Shown piece by piece: positions 18,990-27,939 of a DNA stretch of 64,000 nucleotides. The notes under the pieces were generated by a model that was given only the letters and a program-made list of their open reading frames with translations, did no database searches and was not told the DNA's origin. The stretch comes from Microbacterium sp. MYb45 (lineage in GTDB: Bacteria > Actinomycetota > Actinomycetes > Actinomycetales > Microbacteriaceae): contig NZ_PCPG01000013.1 in NCBI RefSeq assembly GCF_002979655.1, positions 35,371 to 99,370 of the forward strand. Reading direction: 5' to 3'. The position numbers and the translations under genes were made by a program. The first letter of the stretch is position 1; every line of letters starts with the position of its first letter.

Positions 18990-19790
18990 TCAGTAGCTGG
19001 CGCGCGCCGCCCCGTCCGCGGCGATGAATCGCGCCGCCAGCGCCTCGGATGCGCGGGCCAGCAGGGCGACATCCGCACCCACGGCCACGAAGTCCGCGCC
19101 CGCGGCGAGGTAGGCATCAGCGGCGGCGGGGTCGAACGCGTTCACGCCGACGGCCTTGCCCGCGGCCTTGACCGCGGCGAACACCTTCTCGACGGAGGCC
19201 GTCACATCGGGATGCGTCTGCTGACCGAGGAGTCCCATCGATGCCGACAGGTCGGACGGTCCGACGAAGACGGCATCCACGCCGTCGATCGCGGCGATGT
19301 CGGCGGCGGCCTCGACCCCTGCAGCCGTCTCGATCTGCACGGTCAGCGAGACGTGCTGCGCGGACTCCTGCAGATACCGATCGACGCGGTTCCACCGGGC
19401 GCTGCGGGCCAGGGCGCTTCCCACTCCGCGTACGCCCTCCGGCGGGTAGCGGGTGGCGGCCACGGCGGCGCGGGCCTCATCGGCTGAGGAGACCATCGGG
19501 ACGATAAGATTCTGCGCCCCGAGATCGAGGATCTGCTTGATCGCGACCGTGTCGTTCGACGGCACGCGCACGAGCGGGGCGATCGGATAGGCGGCGACGG
19601 CCTGCAGCTGCTGCAGCACGGAGTCGAGCGTGTTCGCCGAGTGCTCCATGTCGATCAGCAGCCAGTCGAGCCCGGACCCTGCAGCGACCTCCGCGAGAAG
19701 CGGGCTGCCGGAGCAGACCCACATGCCCACGAACGGGTGATCGGAGTCCGCGAGCTGTTCGCGGAAGGAGGGGTCTAGACGAAGCGGCAT
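18990..19790 (-). CDS. hpaI: HpcH/HpaI aldolase (4-hydroxy-2-oxoheptanedioate aldolase)
   Basis: Class II metal-dependent aldolase cleaving 4-hydroxy-2-oxoheptane-1,7-dioate to pyruvate and succinate semialdehyde, the last step of homoprotocatechuate catabolism. 266 aa from ATG 19790 (MPLRLDPSF). Seen: WLLIDMEHS, the PPEGVRGVG loop, IETAAGVE with the metal-ligand glutamate, and VGPSDLSASMG with the metal-ligand aspartate. The start overlaps hpaH by 16 bp, and an upstream in-frame extension into hpaH is rejected because it adds no homologous sequence. Last gene of the hpa operon. Confidence 0.92.
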   Translation of the reverse strand: MPLRLDPSFREQLADSDHPFVGMWVCSGSPLLAEVAAGSGLDWLLIDMEHSANTLDSVLQQLQAVAAYPIAPLVRVPSNDTVAIKQILDLGAQNLIVPMVSSADEARAAVAATRYPPEGVRGVGSALARSARWNRVDRYLQESAQHVSLTVQIETAAGVEAAADIAAIDGVDAVFVGPSDLSASMGLLGQQTHPDVTASVEKVFAAVKAAGKAVGVNAFDPAAADAYLAAGADFVAVGADVALLARASEALAARFIAADGAARASY

Positions 19791-20560
19791 GCGATTGTTC
19801 CCATCGGTCCGTAATCGCACAGCACTTCATCGCCACGCGACACCCACATCGGGCGCGTGAACGATCCTGCCAGGATGATCTCGCCTGCTTCGAGACGCGC
19901 GCCGTGCTGATGGAACTTGTTCGCGAGCCAGGCCACGCCGGTGGCCGGATGGCCGAGCACTCCGGCGGCGACGCCGGTCTCCTCGATCTCGCCGTTGCGG
20001 GACAGGACGCCCGGTACCCAGCGCAGGTCGATCTCATCGGGGCGCTTGTGGACCGTGCCGAGCACCATCGCCCCGTACGCGGCGTTGTCGCTGATCGTGT
20101 CGACGATCGTCCGACCCTCCAGCTCGATGTGCGAGTTGAGCACCTCGAGGGCCGGCACGGCATAGTCGATCGCCGCGAGGGCGTCTTCGAGAGTGCAGTC
20201 GGGGCCTTCCAGTGGGCTCTTCAGCACGAAGGCCAGCTCGACCTCGATGCGCACGTTCGAGAAGTGGTCCACCGGGATCTCGGCGCCGGACTCGTAGACC
20301 GTGTCGTCGAACATCACGCCGTAGTCCGGCTCGGTGATGCCCGTCGCCTGCTGCATCGCCTTGGACGTCAGCCCGATCTTGCGTCCGACGAGCCGACGAC
20401 CCGCCGCGAGGTTCTGGTCGCGCCAGACCCCCTGGATCGCATACGAGTCCTCGACCGTCGCCTCCGGGTACCGTGCGGTGATGCGCGGGATCACGCTGTG
20501 CGTGCGATCGGCTTCGGCGAGCTCCGCCGCGATCGCCGAGATGGTCTCGTCTGACAGCAT
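19775..20560 (-). CDS. hpaH: 2-oxo-hept-4-ene-1,7-dioate hydratase
   Basis: 261 aa, member of the FAH-related hydratase group with MhpD/HpaH. Seen: [17 protein letters not shown], the PDYGVMFDD segment, [12 protein letters not shown] (metal-ligand glutamates) and [13 protein letters not shown] near the C-terminus. Hydrates the dienoate produced by the FAH-domain enzyme and hands 4-hydroxy-2-oxoheptanedioate to the adjacent aldolase. 9 bp downstream of the ring-cleavage dioxygenase gene. Confidence 0.92.
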   Translation of the reverse strand: MLSDETISAIAAELAEADRTHSVIPRITARYPEATVEDSYAIQGVWRDQNLAAGRRLVGRKIGLTSKAMQQATGITEPDYGVMFDDTVYESGAEIPVDHFSNVRIEVELAFVLKSPLEGPDCTLEDALAAIDYAVPALEVLNSHIELEGRTIVDTISDNAAYGAMVLGTVHKRPDEIDLRWVPGVLSRNGEIEETGVAAGVLGHPATGVAWLANKFHQHGARLEAGEIILAGSFTRPMWVSRGDEVLCDYGPMGTIACRFV

Positions 20561-20569
20561 CGGTGCCTC

Positions 20570-21733
20570 CTAGAGCTGGTGGCCGAGCTTGTACTCGCCC
20601 TGCTTGTACTCGGGCATGTCCTTGTCGTCCTCGGCGCGGGTGTACGAGAAGCCGTCGGCGCCGATGGTCACCGCCATCTCGCTGGAGTCGGTGCGGGCGA
20701 CGACCGGCTGTGGGTTGCCGTCGAGGTCGAGCACGAGCGAGGCATCCGTGTACCAGGACGGGACGACGGGGTTCCCCCACCAGTCGCGGCGCTGGTTGTC
20801 GTGCACGTCCCAGGTGACGACCGGGTTGTCGGGGTCGCCCGTGTAGTAGTCCTGCGTGTACACCTCGACGCGGTGTCCGTCGGGGTCGCGCAGGTACAGG
20901 TAGAACGCGTTCGAGACGCCGTGGCGGCCGGGGCCGCGCTCGATCGCATCGGAGCGGCGGAGCGCGCCGAGCTTGTCGCAGATCGCGAGGATGTTGTGCT
21001 TCTCGTGCGTCGCGAAGCACACGTGGTGCATGCGGGGCCCGTCGCCGCCGGTCATGGCGGTGTCGTGCACGGTGGGCTTGCGGCGCATCCACGCGGCGTA
21101 GACGGTGCCCTCCTCGTCCTGGATGTCTTCCGTGACCCGGAATCCGAGGTCCTGCATGAAGCCGACCGCGCGCGGCACGTCGGGGGTGACCTGGTTGAAG
21201 TGGTCGAGACGCACCAATTCGCCCGGGATATGGAGGTCATAGCGCCACGACATCCGCTCGACGTGCTCGGTGGCGTAGAAGAACTCGTACGGGAAGCCGA
21301 GCGGATCGACCACGCGCACGGAGTCGCCGATGCCCTTGACGAAGCCGTTCTCGTTCCGACGCACGTCGCAGCCGAGCTCCGTGTAGAACTCGACGGCGCG
21401 GTCGAGGTCTTCGGGCGTGCGGACCCGGTAGGAGAAGGCGGCGACCGCGGCGATCGGTCCCTTGCGCAGCACGAGGTTGTGATGGATGAACTCCTCCGTC
21501 GAACGCAGGTAGAGCGCCTCGTCGTCTTCTGCTGTCACGTAGAGACCCAGCACGTCGACGTAGAACTGACGGGAGGCCGCGAGGTCGGTGACCACGAGCT
21601 CCATGTACGCGCAGCGGAGGATGTCCGGCGGCGTGCTCTTCGGTGTCGCCACGGGGTTCTCCGAGTGGATCGGCGCCTCCTGGGAGACGTAGAAGCCGGA
21701 GGAGGTCAGGGTCATGTCTTCGCGGTGTGTCAT
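20570..21733 (-). CDS. hpaD: 3,4-dihydroxyphenylacetate 2,3-dioxygenase (extradiol, VOC fold)
   Basis: 387 aa, type I extradiol dioxygenase of the Brevibacterium/Arthrobacter homoprotocatechuate 2,3-dioxygenase type. Two tandem VOC modules: the first at about 35-165, the catalytic second at about 170-320 with metal ligands His in DHFNQVTPD, His in MHHVCFATHEKHN and Glu in HRVEVYTQDYY. The extra C-terminal region to 387 is also seen in the Brevibacterium enzyme. It opens the ring of homoprotocatechuate to 5-carboxymethyl-2-hydroxymuconate semialdehyde, the substrate of the neighbouring dehydrogenase. Confidence 0.93.
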   Translation of the reverse strand: MTHREDMTLTSSGFYVSQEAPIHSENPVATPKSTPPDILRCAYMELVVTDLAASRQFYVDVLGLYVTAEDDEALYLRSTEEFIHHNLVLRKGPIAAVAAFSYRVRTPEDLDRAVEFYTELGCDVRRNENGFVKGIGDSVRVVDPLGFPYEFFYATEHVERMSWRYDLHIPGELVRLDHFNQVTPDVPRAVGFMQDLGFRVTEDIQDEEGTVYAAWMRRKPTVHDTAMTGGDGPRMHHVCFATHEKHNILAICDKLGALRRSDAIERGPGRHGVSNAFYLYLRDPDGHRVEVYTQDYYTGDPDNPVVTWDVHDNQRRDWWGNPVVPSWYTDASLVLDLDGNPQPVVARTDSSEMAVTIGADGFSYTRAEDDKDMPEYKQGEYKLGHQL

Positions 21734-21766
21734 GTCAGCGTCCTTGCGTGATCGGGCAGACGGGTT

Positions 21767-23263
21767 TCAGTTCTTGCCGAAGGTCGGGTTGTGGGCACCG
21801 CCGAGCGTGATGTGCACGCTCTGCTGGTCGGTGTAGAAGTCGATCGAGCGGTACCCGCCCTCATGACCGAGGCCCGAGGCCTTCACACCGCCGAACGGAG
21901 TGCGCAGGTCGCGCACGTTGTTGCTGTTCAGCCACACCATGCCGGCCTCGACCGACTGCGCGAAGTTGTGTGCGCGCTTGAGGTCGTTGGTCCAGATGTA
22001 GGCGGCGAGCCCGTACTTGGTGTTGTTCGCGAGGGACAGCGCCTCCTCGTCGGAGTCGAACGGCGTGATCGCGACGACCGGGCCGAAGATCTCCTCCTGG
22101 AAGATCCGGGCGTCGGAGGAGACGTCGGCGAACACGGTCGGTGCGACGAAGTTGCCCTCGTCGAAGCCCTCGGGGCGACCGCCGCCGGCGACCAGACGTC
22201 CTTCCGTCTTGCCGATCTCGACGTAGCTCATCACCTTCTCGTAGTGCTCGGGGTGCACGAGCGCGCCGACCTCGGTGGCCGGATCGTGCGGGTAGCCGAC
22301 CTTGACGCGCTTCGCCTGCGCCGCGTAGCGCTCGACGAACTCCTCGTAGATCGAACGCTCGACGAGGATGCGCGATCCGGCCGTGCAGCGCTCGCCGTTG
22401 AGGGAGAAGACGCCGAAGATCGTGGCATCGACCGCGGCTTCGAGATCGGCATCGGCGAAGACGACGGCGGGGGACTTGCCGCCGAGCTCCATCGACAGGC
22501 CCTTGAGGAAGGGCGCGGCGTTGCCGAAGATCAGCTGGCCGGTCGAACTCTCGCCCGTGAAGGAGATGAGCGGCACGTCGGGGTGCTTCACGAGAGCGTC
22601 GCCCGCGTCTTCGCCGAGGCCGTTCACGAGGTTGAAGACACCCTGGGGGAGACCTGCCTCTTCGAAGATGCCGGCCCAGAGCGAGGCCGAGAGCGGCGTG
22701 AATTCGGCGGGCTTGAGCACGACCGTGTTGCCGGTCGCCAGTGCGGGGCCGAGCTTCCAGGACTCGAGCATGAAGGGGGTGTTCCACGGGGTGATGAGCC
22801 CGGCGACGCCGATCGGCTTGCGGTTGACGTAGTTCATCTGGCGCCCGGGCACCTTGAAGGCGTCGTCGGACTGCGCGACGATCAGGTCGGCGAAGAAGCG
22901 GAAGTTCTCCGCGGCACGGCGGGCCTGACCGAGCGCCTGCGTGATCGGAAGACCGGAGTCGTAGGACTCGAGCTCAGCGAGGCGCGCGTCGCGGGACTCG
23001 ACGAGGTCGGCGATGCGGTGCAGCACGCGCGAGCGCTCGCGGGGGAGCATCCGCGGCCAGGGTCCTTCATCGAAGGCGCGCTTGGCGGCGGCGACGGCGA
23101 GCGCGATATCGGCCTTCTTGCCGGCGGCGGCCGTCGTGTAGGTCTGGTTGGTGACCGGGTCGAGCACGTCGAAGGTGTCGCCGTCGACGGAATCGACGAA
23201 CGCGCCGTCGATGTAGTGCTGGATGTGGTCGGGGAGGTCGGCGGGGATGCGCGAATCGGTCAT
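21767..23263 (-). CDS. hpaE: 5-carboxymethyl-2-hydroxymuconate semialdehyde dehydrogenase
   Basis: 498-aa NAD-dependent aldehyde dehydrogenase. Seen: GLITPWNTPF, FTGESSTGQ, MELGGKSPAVV with the general-base glutamate, and the nucleophilic cysteine in NGERCTAGSRI. Start ATG 23263 was chosen: it gives the normal ALDH N-terminus and overlaps the GntR gene stop by 4 bp; the frame stays open upstream only through the antisense of that gene. Oxidises the HpaD product to the acid. Confidence 0.94.
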   Translation of the reverse strand: MTDSRIPADLPDHIQHYIDGAFVDSVDGDTFDVLDPVTNQTYTTAAAGKKADIALAVAAAKRAFDEGPWPRMLPRERSRVLHRIADLVESRDARLAELESYDSGLPITQALGQARRAAENFRFFADLIVAQSDDAFKVPGRQMNYVNRKPIGVAGLITPWNTPFMLESWKLGPALATGNTVVLKPAEFTPLSASLWAGIFEEAGLPQGVFNLVNGLGEDAGDALVKHPDVPLISFTGESSTGQLIFGNAAPFLKGLSMELGGKSPAVVFADADLEAAVDATIFGVFSLNGERCTAGSRILVERSIYEEFVERYAAQAKRVKVGYPHDPATEVGALVHPEHYEKVMSYVEIGKTEGRLVAGGGRPEGFDEGNFVAPTVFADVSSDARIFQEEIFGPVVAITPFDSDEEALSLANNTKYGLAAYIWTNDLKRAHNFAQSVEAGMVWLNSNNVRDLRTPFGGVKASGLGHEGGYRSIDFYTDQQSVHITLGGAHNPTFGKN

Positions 23264-23943
23264 GAGTGTTCTCCGGTCGTCTGGGCGGAACGGGTGTGCA
23301 GGGCGTCGAGGAACGCGTCCATCGTGCGCCAGCGGTGGTTGCGGGCGGCGAGTTCGATCTCGAGCGGGTCGGCGCCCGCGCGGATGAGCTCGAGGATCTG
23401 GGTGTGCTCCTCGACAGAGTGCTGGGCGCGTCCGGGGACCGACGCGAAGGTCGTGTCGCGGATGCCGGAGAGCCGAGACCAGCCGCGGTGCACCAGATCG
23501 AGCAGATGAGGGTTGGGGCACGGCTCGAACAGCACCGAGTGGAACTGGCGGTTGAGCTCGGTGAAGGCGTGGGCGTCGAGGTGGTCGAGCATCTGCGCCA
23601 TGCGCTCGTTGATGCGGGCGGCCTCTTCGAGGGCCGACTCGTCGAGCAGGGGAGCGGAGAGCGCGGTGGCGCACCCCTCGACGAGGCCGAGCGTCTGCAT
23701 CGTGTGTGCGTATTCGCTCTCGTCGACCAGGGTCACCCGCGCTCCGACATTGCGCTCGAACGTGACGAGCCCTTCGGCTTCGAGGCGGCGGATCGCCTCG
23801 CGCACGGGGACGACGCTCATCTTGAGGTCTTCGGCGATCGAGCCCAGCACCAGCCGGTAGCCGGGGCTGAACATGTGTCCCGTGATGCGCGAGCGGATCC
23901 ATTCGTACGCGACCTCGGACTTGCTGGCCGTCGTCATCGTCAT
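23260..23943 (-). CDS. GntR-family regulator (FadR/FCD type)
   Basis: 227 aa: N-terminal winged HTH (VAYEWIRSRITGHMF through VVPVREAIRRLEAEGLVTFE) and an all-helical FCD effector domain with histidines for metal/ligand binding. It is embedded in the hpa operon with 4-bp overlaps on both sides, so it is made together with the enzymes it most likely controls. Presumed effector is homoprotocatechuate or a pathway intermediate (inference). Its operator is expected in the 25.46-25.62 kb divergent promoter region. Confidence 0.92.
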   Translation of the reverse strand: MTMTTASKSEVAYEWIRSRITGHMFSPGYRLVLGSIAEDLKMSVVPVREAIRRLEAEGLVTFERNVGARVTLVDESEYAHTMQTLGLVEGCATALSAPLLDESALEEAARINERMAQMLDHLDAHAFTELNRQFHSVLFEPCPNPHLLDLVHRGWSRLSGIRDTTFASVPGRAQHSVEEHTQILELIRAGADPLEIELAARNHRWRTMDAFLDALHTRSAQTTGEHS

Positions 23944-25460
23944 CGGGTGCTCCGATGGGCTGTGGCCTCCTCATAGCGGGCACGCCACTCGGCGTTGAGC
24001 GGGAACAGGCCGTCGACCGGGTGACCGGCGGCGACCTGCTCGGCGATCCAGGCGTCTTCGACCTCCTGCGCCACGGCGTCGGCCGCGACCTCGGCCGCCA
24101 GGGACGGCGGGATGACGATCACGCCGTCACCGTCGCCGACGATGATGTCGCCGGGCTGCACGGTCGCGCCGCCGCAGGAGATGGTGACGTCCACGTCCCA
24201 CGGCACGTGCTTGCGGCCGAGGACCGAGGGGTGCGCGCCCTGCGAGAACACGGGGAGTCCGATCTCGGCGACCGCGTCGAAGTCACGGACCCCGCCGTCG
24301 GTCACGACGCCGGCAGCGCCGCGGGCCTTCGCGCGAAGGGCGAGGATGTCGCCCAGCGTGCCCGTGGTGGCGTCGCCGCGGGCCTCGATCACGATGATCT
24401 CGCCGTCATCCACGGCGTCGAACGCCCGCTTCTGGGCGTTGTACCCGCCGCCGTGGGCCTTGAACAGGTCTTCGCGGAACGGCACGAACCGCAGGGTCTT
24501 CGCGGTGCCGACGATCTTGCTGCCGGGGATGTTCACCGACACCCCGTCGATGAAGCAGGAGTGGTGTCCGCGCTTGCGGAGCTGGGCGGAGAGCCCCGCC
24601 GTCGGAGCTTCGAGGAGCAGGGCTCGCAGTTCGGGGGAGAGGCGTGAAGGGTCAGGAATCGCCGCGTCGGCAGGGGCGGGCGCGGCATTCTGCGACCCCT
24701 CACCGGTGGGGGGTGCGAGCCCGGCAGCCTCGGCCGAGCCCCACGCCTCGGTGCGCTGCAGGTCGTCGACGGCGGGAAGTGAGCCGAGGTCGCCGTCGAA
24801 CGGGACATCGCCCTGGGTCACGGTGGTGACCAGACGGCCGGAGGTCGGTGCGCCGGGAGCATCGGGAGCATCCACCTCGACCTCGACGACGTCGCCGGGG
24901 ACGATGACCGAGGAGCCGGCAGGGGTGCCCGTGAGGATCACATCGCCCGGTTCGAGCGTGAAGTGCTGGGAGAGGTCGGCGACGAGTTGCGCGAGCGGGA
25001 AGATGAGCCCGGCCGTGGTGTCGTCCTGGCGGAGTTCGCCGTTGACCCAGGCGCGCACGCGGAGAGCCGCGGGGTCGACGGTGCGGGCATCGATCAGCTC
25101 GGGGCCGAGAGGGGTGTAGCCGTCGCCGCCCTTGGAGCGGACGTTCGAGCCCTTGTCGTTCGCGCGGAGGTCGTACAGTCCGAGATCGTTCGACGCGGTG
25201 AGCCACCCCACATGCGCCCAGGCCTCGTCGAGCGAGACGCGGCGGGCTGCCGTGCCGATCACGAGGGCGATCTCTCCCTCGAAGGCGAGCAGCTCGGTGC
25301 CGGCGGGGCGTTCGACCGAACCGCCCGAGACGCCGACGGAGCTGGCCGGCTTGAAGAAATAGGAGGGGGAAGCGGGACGCCGGCCGCGTTGATCGGCGCG
25401 GGAGGCATAGCTCAAATGAATCGCGATGATCTTGCCGGGGCGGTCGATGGTATCCGTCAC
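23940..25460 (-). CDS. Fusion: FAH-family isomerase/decarboxylase + RraA-family domain
   Basis: 506 aa. Residues about 5-225 are a fumarylacetoacetate-hydrolase fold like HpaG (LLAFEGEIALVIG, NDLGLYD, GDVILTGTPAGSS). After a Pro/Ala-rich linker, residues about 270-500 are an RraA-like domain (VSVNIPGSKIVG, and the HMG/CHA-aldolase signature GAAGVVTDGGVRD). Enterobacterial HpaG is instead two FAH modules. Here the FAH part likely gives isomerase or OPET decarboxylase activity and the RraA part may supply the missing second activity (inference). GTG 25460 chosen for its GGAGG RBS; ATG 25526 is an alternative. First gene of the hpa operon. Confidence 0.88.
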   Translation of the reverse strand: MTDTIDRPGKIIAIHLSYASRADQRGRRPASPSYFFKPASSVGVSGGSVERPAGTELLAFEGEIALVIGTAARRVSLDEAWAHVGWLTASNDLGLYDLRANDKGSNVRSKGGDGYTPLGPELIDARTVDPAALRVRAWVNGELRQDDTTAGLIFPLAQLVADLSQHFTLEPGDVILTGTPAGSSVIVPGDVVEVEVDAPDAPGAPTSGRLVTTVTQGDVPFDGDLGSLPAVDDLQRTEAWGSAEAAGLAPPTGEGSQNAAPAPADAAIPDPSRLSPELRALLLEAPTAGLSAQLRKRGHHSCFIDGVSVNIPGSKIVGTAKTLRFVPFREDLFKAHGGGYNAQKRAFDAVDDGEIIVIEARGDATTGTLGDILALRAKARGAAGVVTDGGVRDFDAVAEIGLPVFSQGAHPSVLGRKHVPWDVDVTISCGGATVQPGDIIVGDGDGVIVIPPSLAAEVAADAVAQEVEDAWIAEQVAAGHPVDGLFPLNAEWRARYEEATAHRSTR

Positions 25461-25615
25461 GGGGCGCCTCCTCGCGCTCGTCTGCGTGGTCGTGCAGGAC
25501 GCCTTGTGCGTCGTATTCGAAATCATATATCATCGGTTCACCCCTCGGCAAGCACTCCGGATCCGCATCCGCTGCACGCCGTGACAATGCGGTCACAACC
25601 AAAGGAGACACCCCC
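25461..25615. promoter_or_regulatory. Divergent hpa / transporter promoter region
   Basis: 155 bp between the fused FAH-RraA gene and the MHS transporter. The only AT-rich block is ATTCGAAATCATATATCATC (25515-25534), an imperfect ATCAT/ATGAT-type dyad suited to a GntR (FCD) operator or a minus-strand -10. The transporter RBS AAAGGAG is at 25601-25607. Assignment of the operator is inference. Confidence 0.4.
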
Positions 25616-26995
25616 ATGAGCGGGCAGTCACAGGATGGGTTCACACCCACCGGAACCATCGCGACAGCGGCCGATCGGCGCCGCGTCGTGTTCGCCACCG
25701 TCGTCGGCACCACGGTCGAGTGGTACGACTTCTTCATCTACGCCACGGCCGTCGGACTCGTGTTCGGCCAGCTGTTCTTCGAGCCGCTCGGTGCGGACAG
25801 TGCACTCATCGCCTTCGCCACCGTCGGCGTGAGCTTCCTCTTCCGCCCGCTCGGCGCGTTCCTCGCCGGACACTACGGCGACAAGCTCGGACGCAAGACC
25901 GTGCTCATGTGGACGCTGATCCTGATGGGTGCGGCGACCGCCCTCATCGGCCTGCTCCCGACATACGAGACGATCGGCATCATGGCGCCGATCCTGCTGG
26001 TGCTCCTGCGCATCATCCAGGGCATCTCGGCCGGTGGCGAGTGGGGCGGCGCCGTGCTGATGGCGGTCGAGCACGCTCCGCGCAAGAAGCGCGGCATCTT
26101 CGGGGCTTCGCCGCAGATCGGCGTTCCCCTCGGCCTGCTGCTCGCCTCCGGTGTGATGGCGCTGATGACGGCGATCGCCCCCGGTGACCAGTTCGCGATC
26201 TGGGGCTGGCGTGTGCCGTTCCTCCTCAGCGTGGTGCTGATCCTCGTTGGCTACTACGTACGCCGCAAGGTTGAGGAGAGCCCGGTCTTCACCGAGCTCG
26301 CCGCGCGCAAGGAGAAGGCGCGGATGCCGATCGCACAGCTGTTCCGTAAGCACTCGCTGCTCGTGATCGTCGCGGCGCTCGTGTTCGCGGGCAACAATGC
26401 GGTGGGCTACATGACCACGGGCGGGTACATCCAGGGTTACGCGACCAACCCCGACGGGCCGATCGGCCTCGAGCGCGGTCCGGTGCTCTGGGCTGTCGCC
26501 GGCTCCGCGGTCACGTGGCTGCTCACCACGCTGCTCGCGGGCTGGGTCTCCGATCGGATCGGCCGCCGCTCGACGTACCTCATCGGCTGGGTGCTGCAGC
26601 TGGTCGGAGTCTTCACGCTGTTCCCCCTCGTGAACACCGGTGAGATCGGACTCCTGTTCGCCGGCCTCGCGATCCTGACGATCGGTCTCGGTTTCACCTA
26701 CGGGCCGCAGGCGGCGCTCTACACCGAGCTATTCCCGGCGAGCATCCGCTTCTCGGGCGTCTCGATCTCGTACGCGATCGGAGCGATCGCCGGCGGCGCG
26801 TTCGCTCCGTTGATCGCGACGGCCATCGTGAGCAAGACGGGGTCGACGGCAGGCGTCACCTGGTACCTGGCCGGCATGACGGTCCTGGGGCTGGTCGCGA
26901 CGCTCCTGCTGCGTGACCGCTCCGGCATCCCGCTCGGCCCGGATCACGAGGATGAGCAGTCGGCCAGCCCGATCCGTGGGCTCGCGAAGGCCTGA
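25616..26995 (+). CDS. MHS-family MFS transporter (aromatic acid uptake)
   Basis: 459 aa, 12 predicted membrane segments. The metabolite:H+ symporter pattern is clear: VVGTTVEWYDFFIY at the first helix, FRPLGAFLAGHYGDKLGRK loop, RIIQGISAGGEWGGAVLM, RRKVEESPVF. Divergently transcribed from the hpa operon, so the likely cargo is 3- or 4-hydroxyphenylacetate, homoprotocatechuate or a related acid (inference). Followed by a strong terminator. Confidence 0.92.
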   Translation: MSGQSQDGFTPTGTIATAADRRRVVFATVVGTTVEWYDFFIYATAVGLVFGQLFFEPLGADSALIAFATVGVSFLFRPLGAFLAGHYGDKLGRKTVLMWTLILMGAATALIGLLPTYETIGIMAPILLVLLRIIQGISAGGEWGGAVLMAVEHAPRKKRGIFGASPQIGVPLGLLLASGVMALMTAIAPGDQFAIWGWRVPFLLSVVLILVGYYVRRKVEESPVFTELAARKEKARMPIAQLFRKHSLLVIVAALVFAGNNAVGYMTTGGYIQGYATNPDGPIGLERGPVLWAVAGSAVTWLLTTLLAGWVSDRIGRRSTYLIGWVLQLVGVFTLFPLVNTGEIGLLFAGLAILTIGLGFTYGPQAALYTELFPASIRFSGVSISYAIGAIAGGAFAPLIATAIVSKTGSTAGVTWYLAGMTVLGLVATLLLRDRSGIPLGPDHEDEQSASPIRGLAKA

Positions 26996-27016
26996 ACAGG
27001 CACGCGGAATCCGATC

Positions 27017-27048
27017 GAGAGCGTGCGCCCCGGTGGGCGCACGCTCTC
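27017..27048. terminator. Bidirectional hairpin terminator
   Basis: Perfect 14-bp stem (GAGAGCGTGCGCCC, loop CGGT) followed by TCGTCGTT, between the convergent transporter and IclR genes. Confidence 0.85.
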
Positions 27049-27083
27049 GTCGTTCCGCCCTCGCCCTCGCCTCGACCGGGTCG

Positions 27084-27794
27084 TCAGCCGTCGAGCGCCT
27101 CGCGGATGACGGCGGCCGAGCGGTGCAGTCGTGCGGCGATCTGGGCGTCGTCGAGATCCGTCGCGACATGCACCACGGCGATCGCGGCCAGGCGCTGACT
27201 CCGCAGGACCAGCGGCACGGCGACGGATTGCACGGTGGGGATGACCTCGTCATGGCTGGTGGCGTAACCGCGGAGCTTCGTCGCCGCCACGTCCGCGGGC
27301 AATGACGCGGGCGCTTCGGCGGGCCATTCGGTGCTCGGCAGCTGAGCGAGAATCGCTTTGCCCGGGGCGCCGACGGTGATCGGATGCCGGGCGCCGGGGC
27401 GCTGGGCGACGCTCGCGACGGCATGCCGCGGTTCGACGCTGGCCAGCGTGATGCACTCGGCCCCGTCGAGCACGGCGAGGAAGCACGTCATCCCGAGCTC
27501 GTTGGCGATCGCGGTGAGTTCGGGGAGTGCTTCGGCCTGCAGATCGTGCGCGACGCCGGCCGCGAGTGCCGCCATCCGTGCGCCGAGGCTCACCGCCCCG
27601 GCCGCGTCCCGCGTGACGAGGCCGTGGTCCTCGAGCGTGCGCAGCAGGCGGTAGGCGATCGAGCGATGCACGCCGAGACGGGTCGCGATCTCGTCGATCG
27701 TGAGGGGGCCGCGGGCGTCGGAGAGGACTTCGAGGATGCGGATGCCGCGGCTCAGCGTCTGCGATGCGGGGGAGGTGCTCGGGGTCTCGGACAT
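27084..27794 (-). CDS. IclR-family transcriptional regulator
   Basis: 236 aa. N-terminal winged HTH (LTIDEIATRLGVHRSIAYRL at about 31-50) and the C-terminal IclR effector domain. Divergent from the flavin monooxygenase gene; the 145-bp gap between them holds two identical-spacing TGTTC-N7-GAACA sites, its probable operators. By analogy with IclR regulators of hydroxybenzoate genes it should repress or activate the monooxygenase in response to its aromatic substrate (inference). Confidence 0.92.
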   Translation of the reverse strand: MSETPSTSPASQTLSRGIRILEVLSDARGPLTIDEIATRLGVHRSIAYRLLRTLEDHGLVTRDAAGAVSLGARMAALAAGVAHDLQAEALPELTAIANELGMTCFLAVLDGAECITLASVEPRHAVASVAQRPGARHPITVGAPGKAILAQLPSTEWPAEAPASLPADVAATKLRGYATSHDEVIPTVQSVAVPLVLRSQRLAAIAVVHVATDLDDAQIAARLHRSAAVIREALDG

Positions 27795-27836
27795 GCGTGC
27801 GCTCCCTTGCGGTCACCGGCGCGGCGGTTTAGGCTG

Positions 27837-27873
27837 TGTTCAATAGTAGAACAGTGTGTTCGAATATAGAACA
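27837..27873 (+). promoter_or_regulatory. Twin IclR operators
   Basis: TGTTC-AATAGTA-GAACA at 27837-27853 and TGTTC-GAATATA-GAACA at 27857-27873: two perfect 5-bp arms with 7-bp AT-rich centres, start to start exactly 20 bp, i.e. about two helical turns. They sit between the divergent IclR and monooxygenase genes and are the most AT-rich part of the gap. Confidence 0.82.
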
Positions 27874-27939
27874 CACACCCCCCGAGCGCAAGACCCGAAG
27901 CGCAGGACCGACGAAGAAGTCCGGAAGGAATCGACGACG

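Noticed and set aside
21767..23983. 738-residue version of hpaE
   Set aside because: The extra N-terminus is the other frame of the GntR gene; ATG 23263 gives a normal dehydrogenase.
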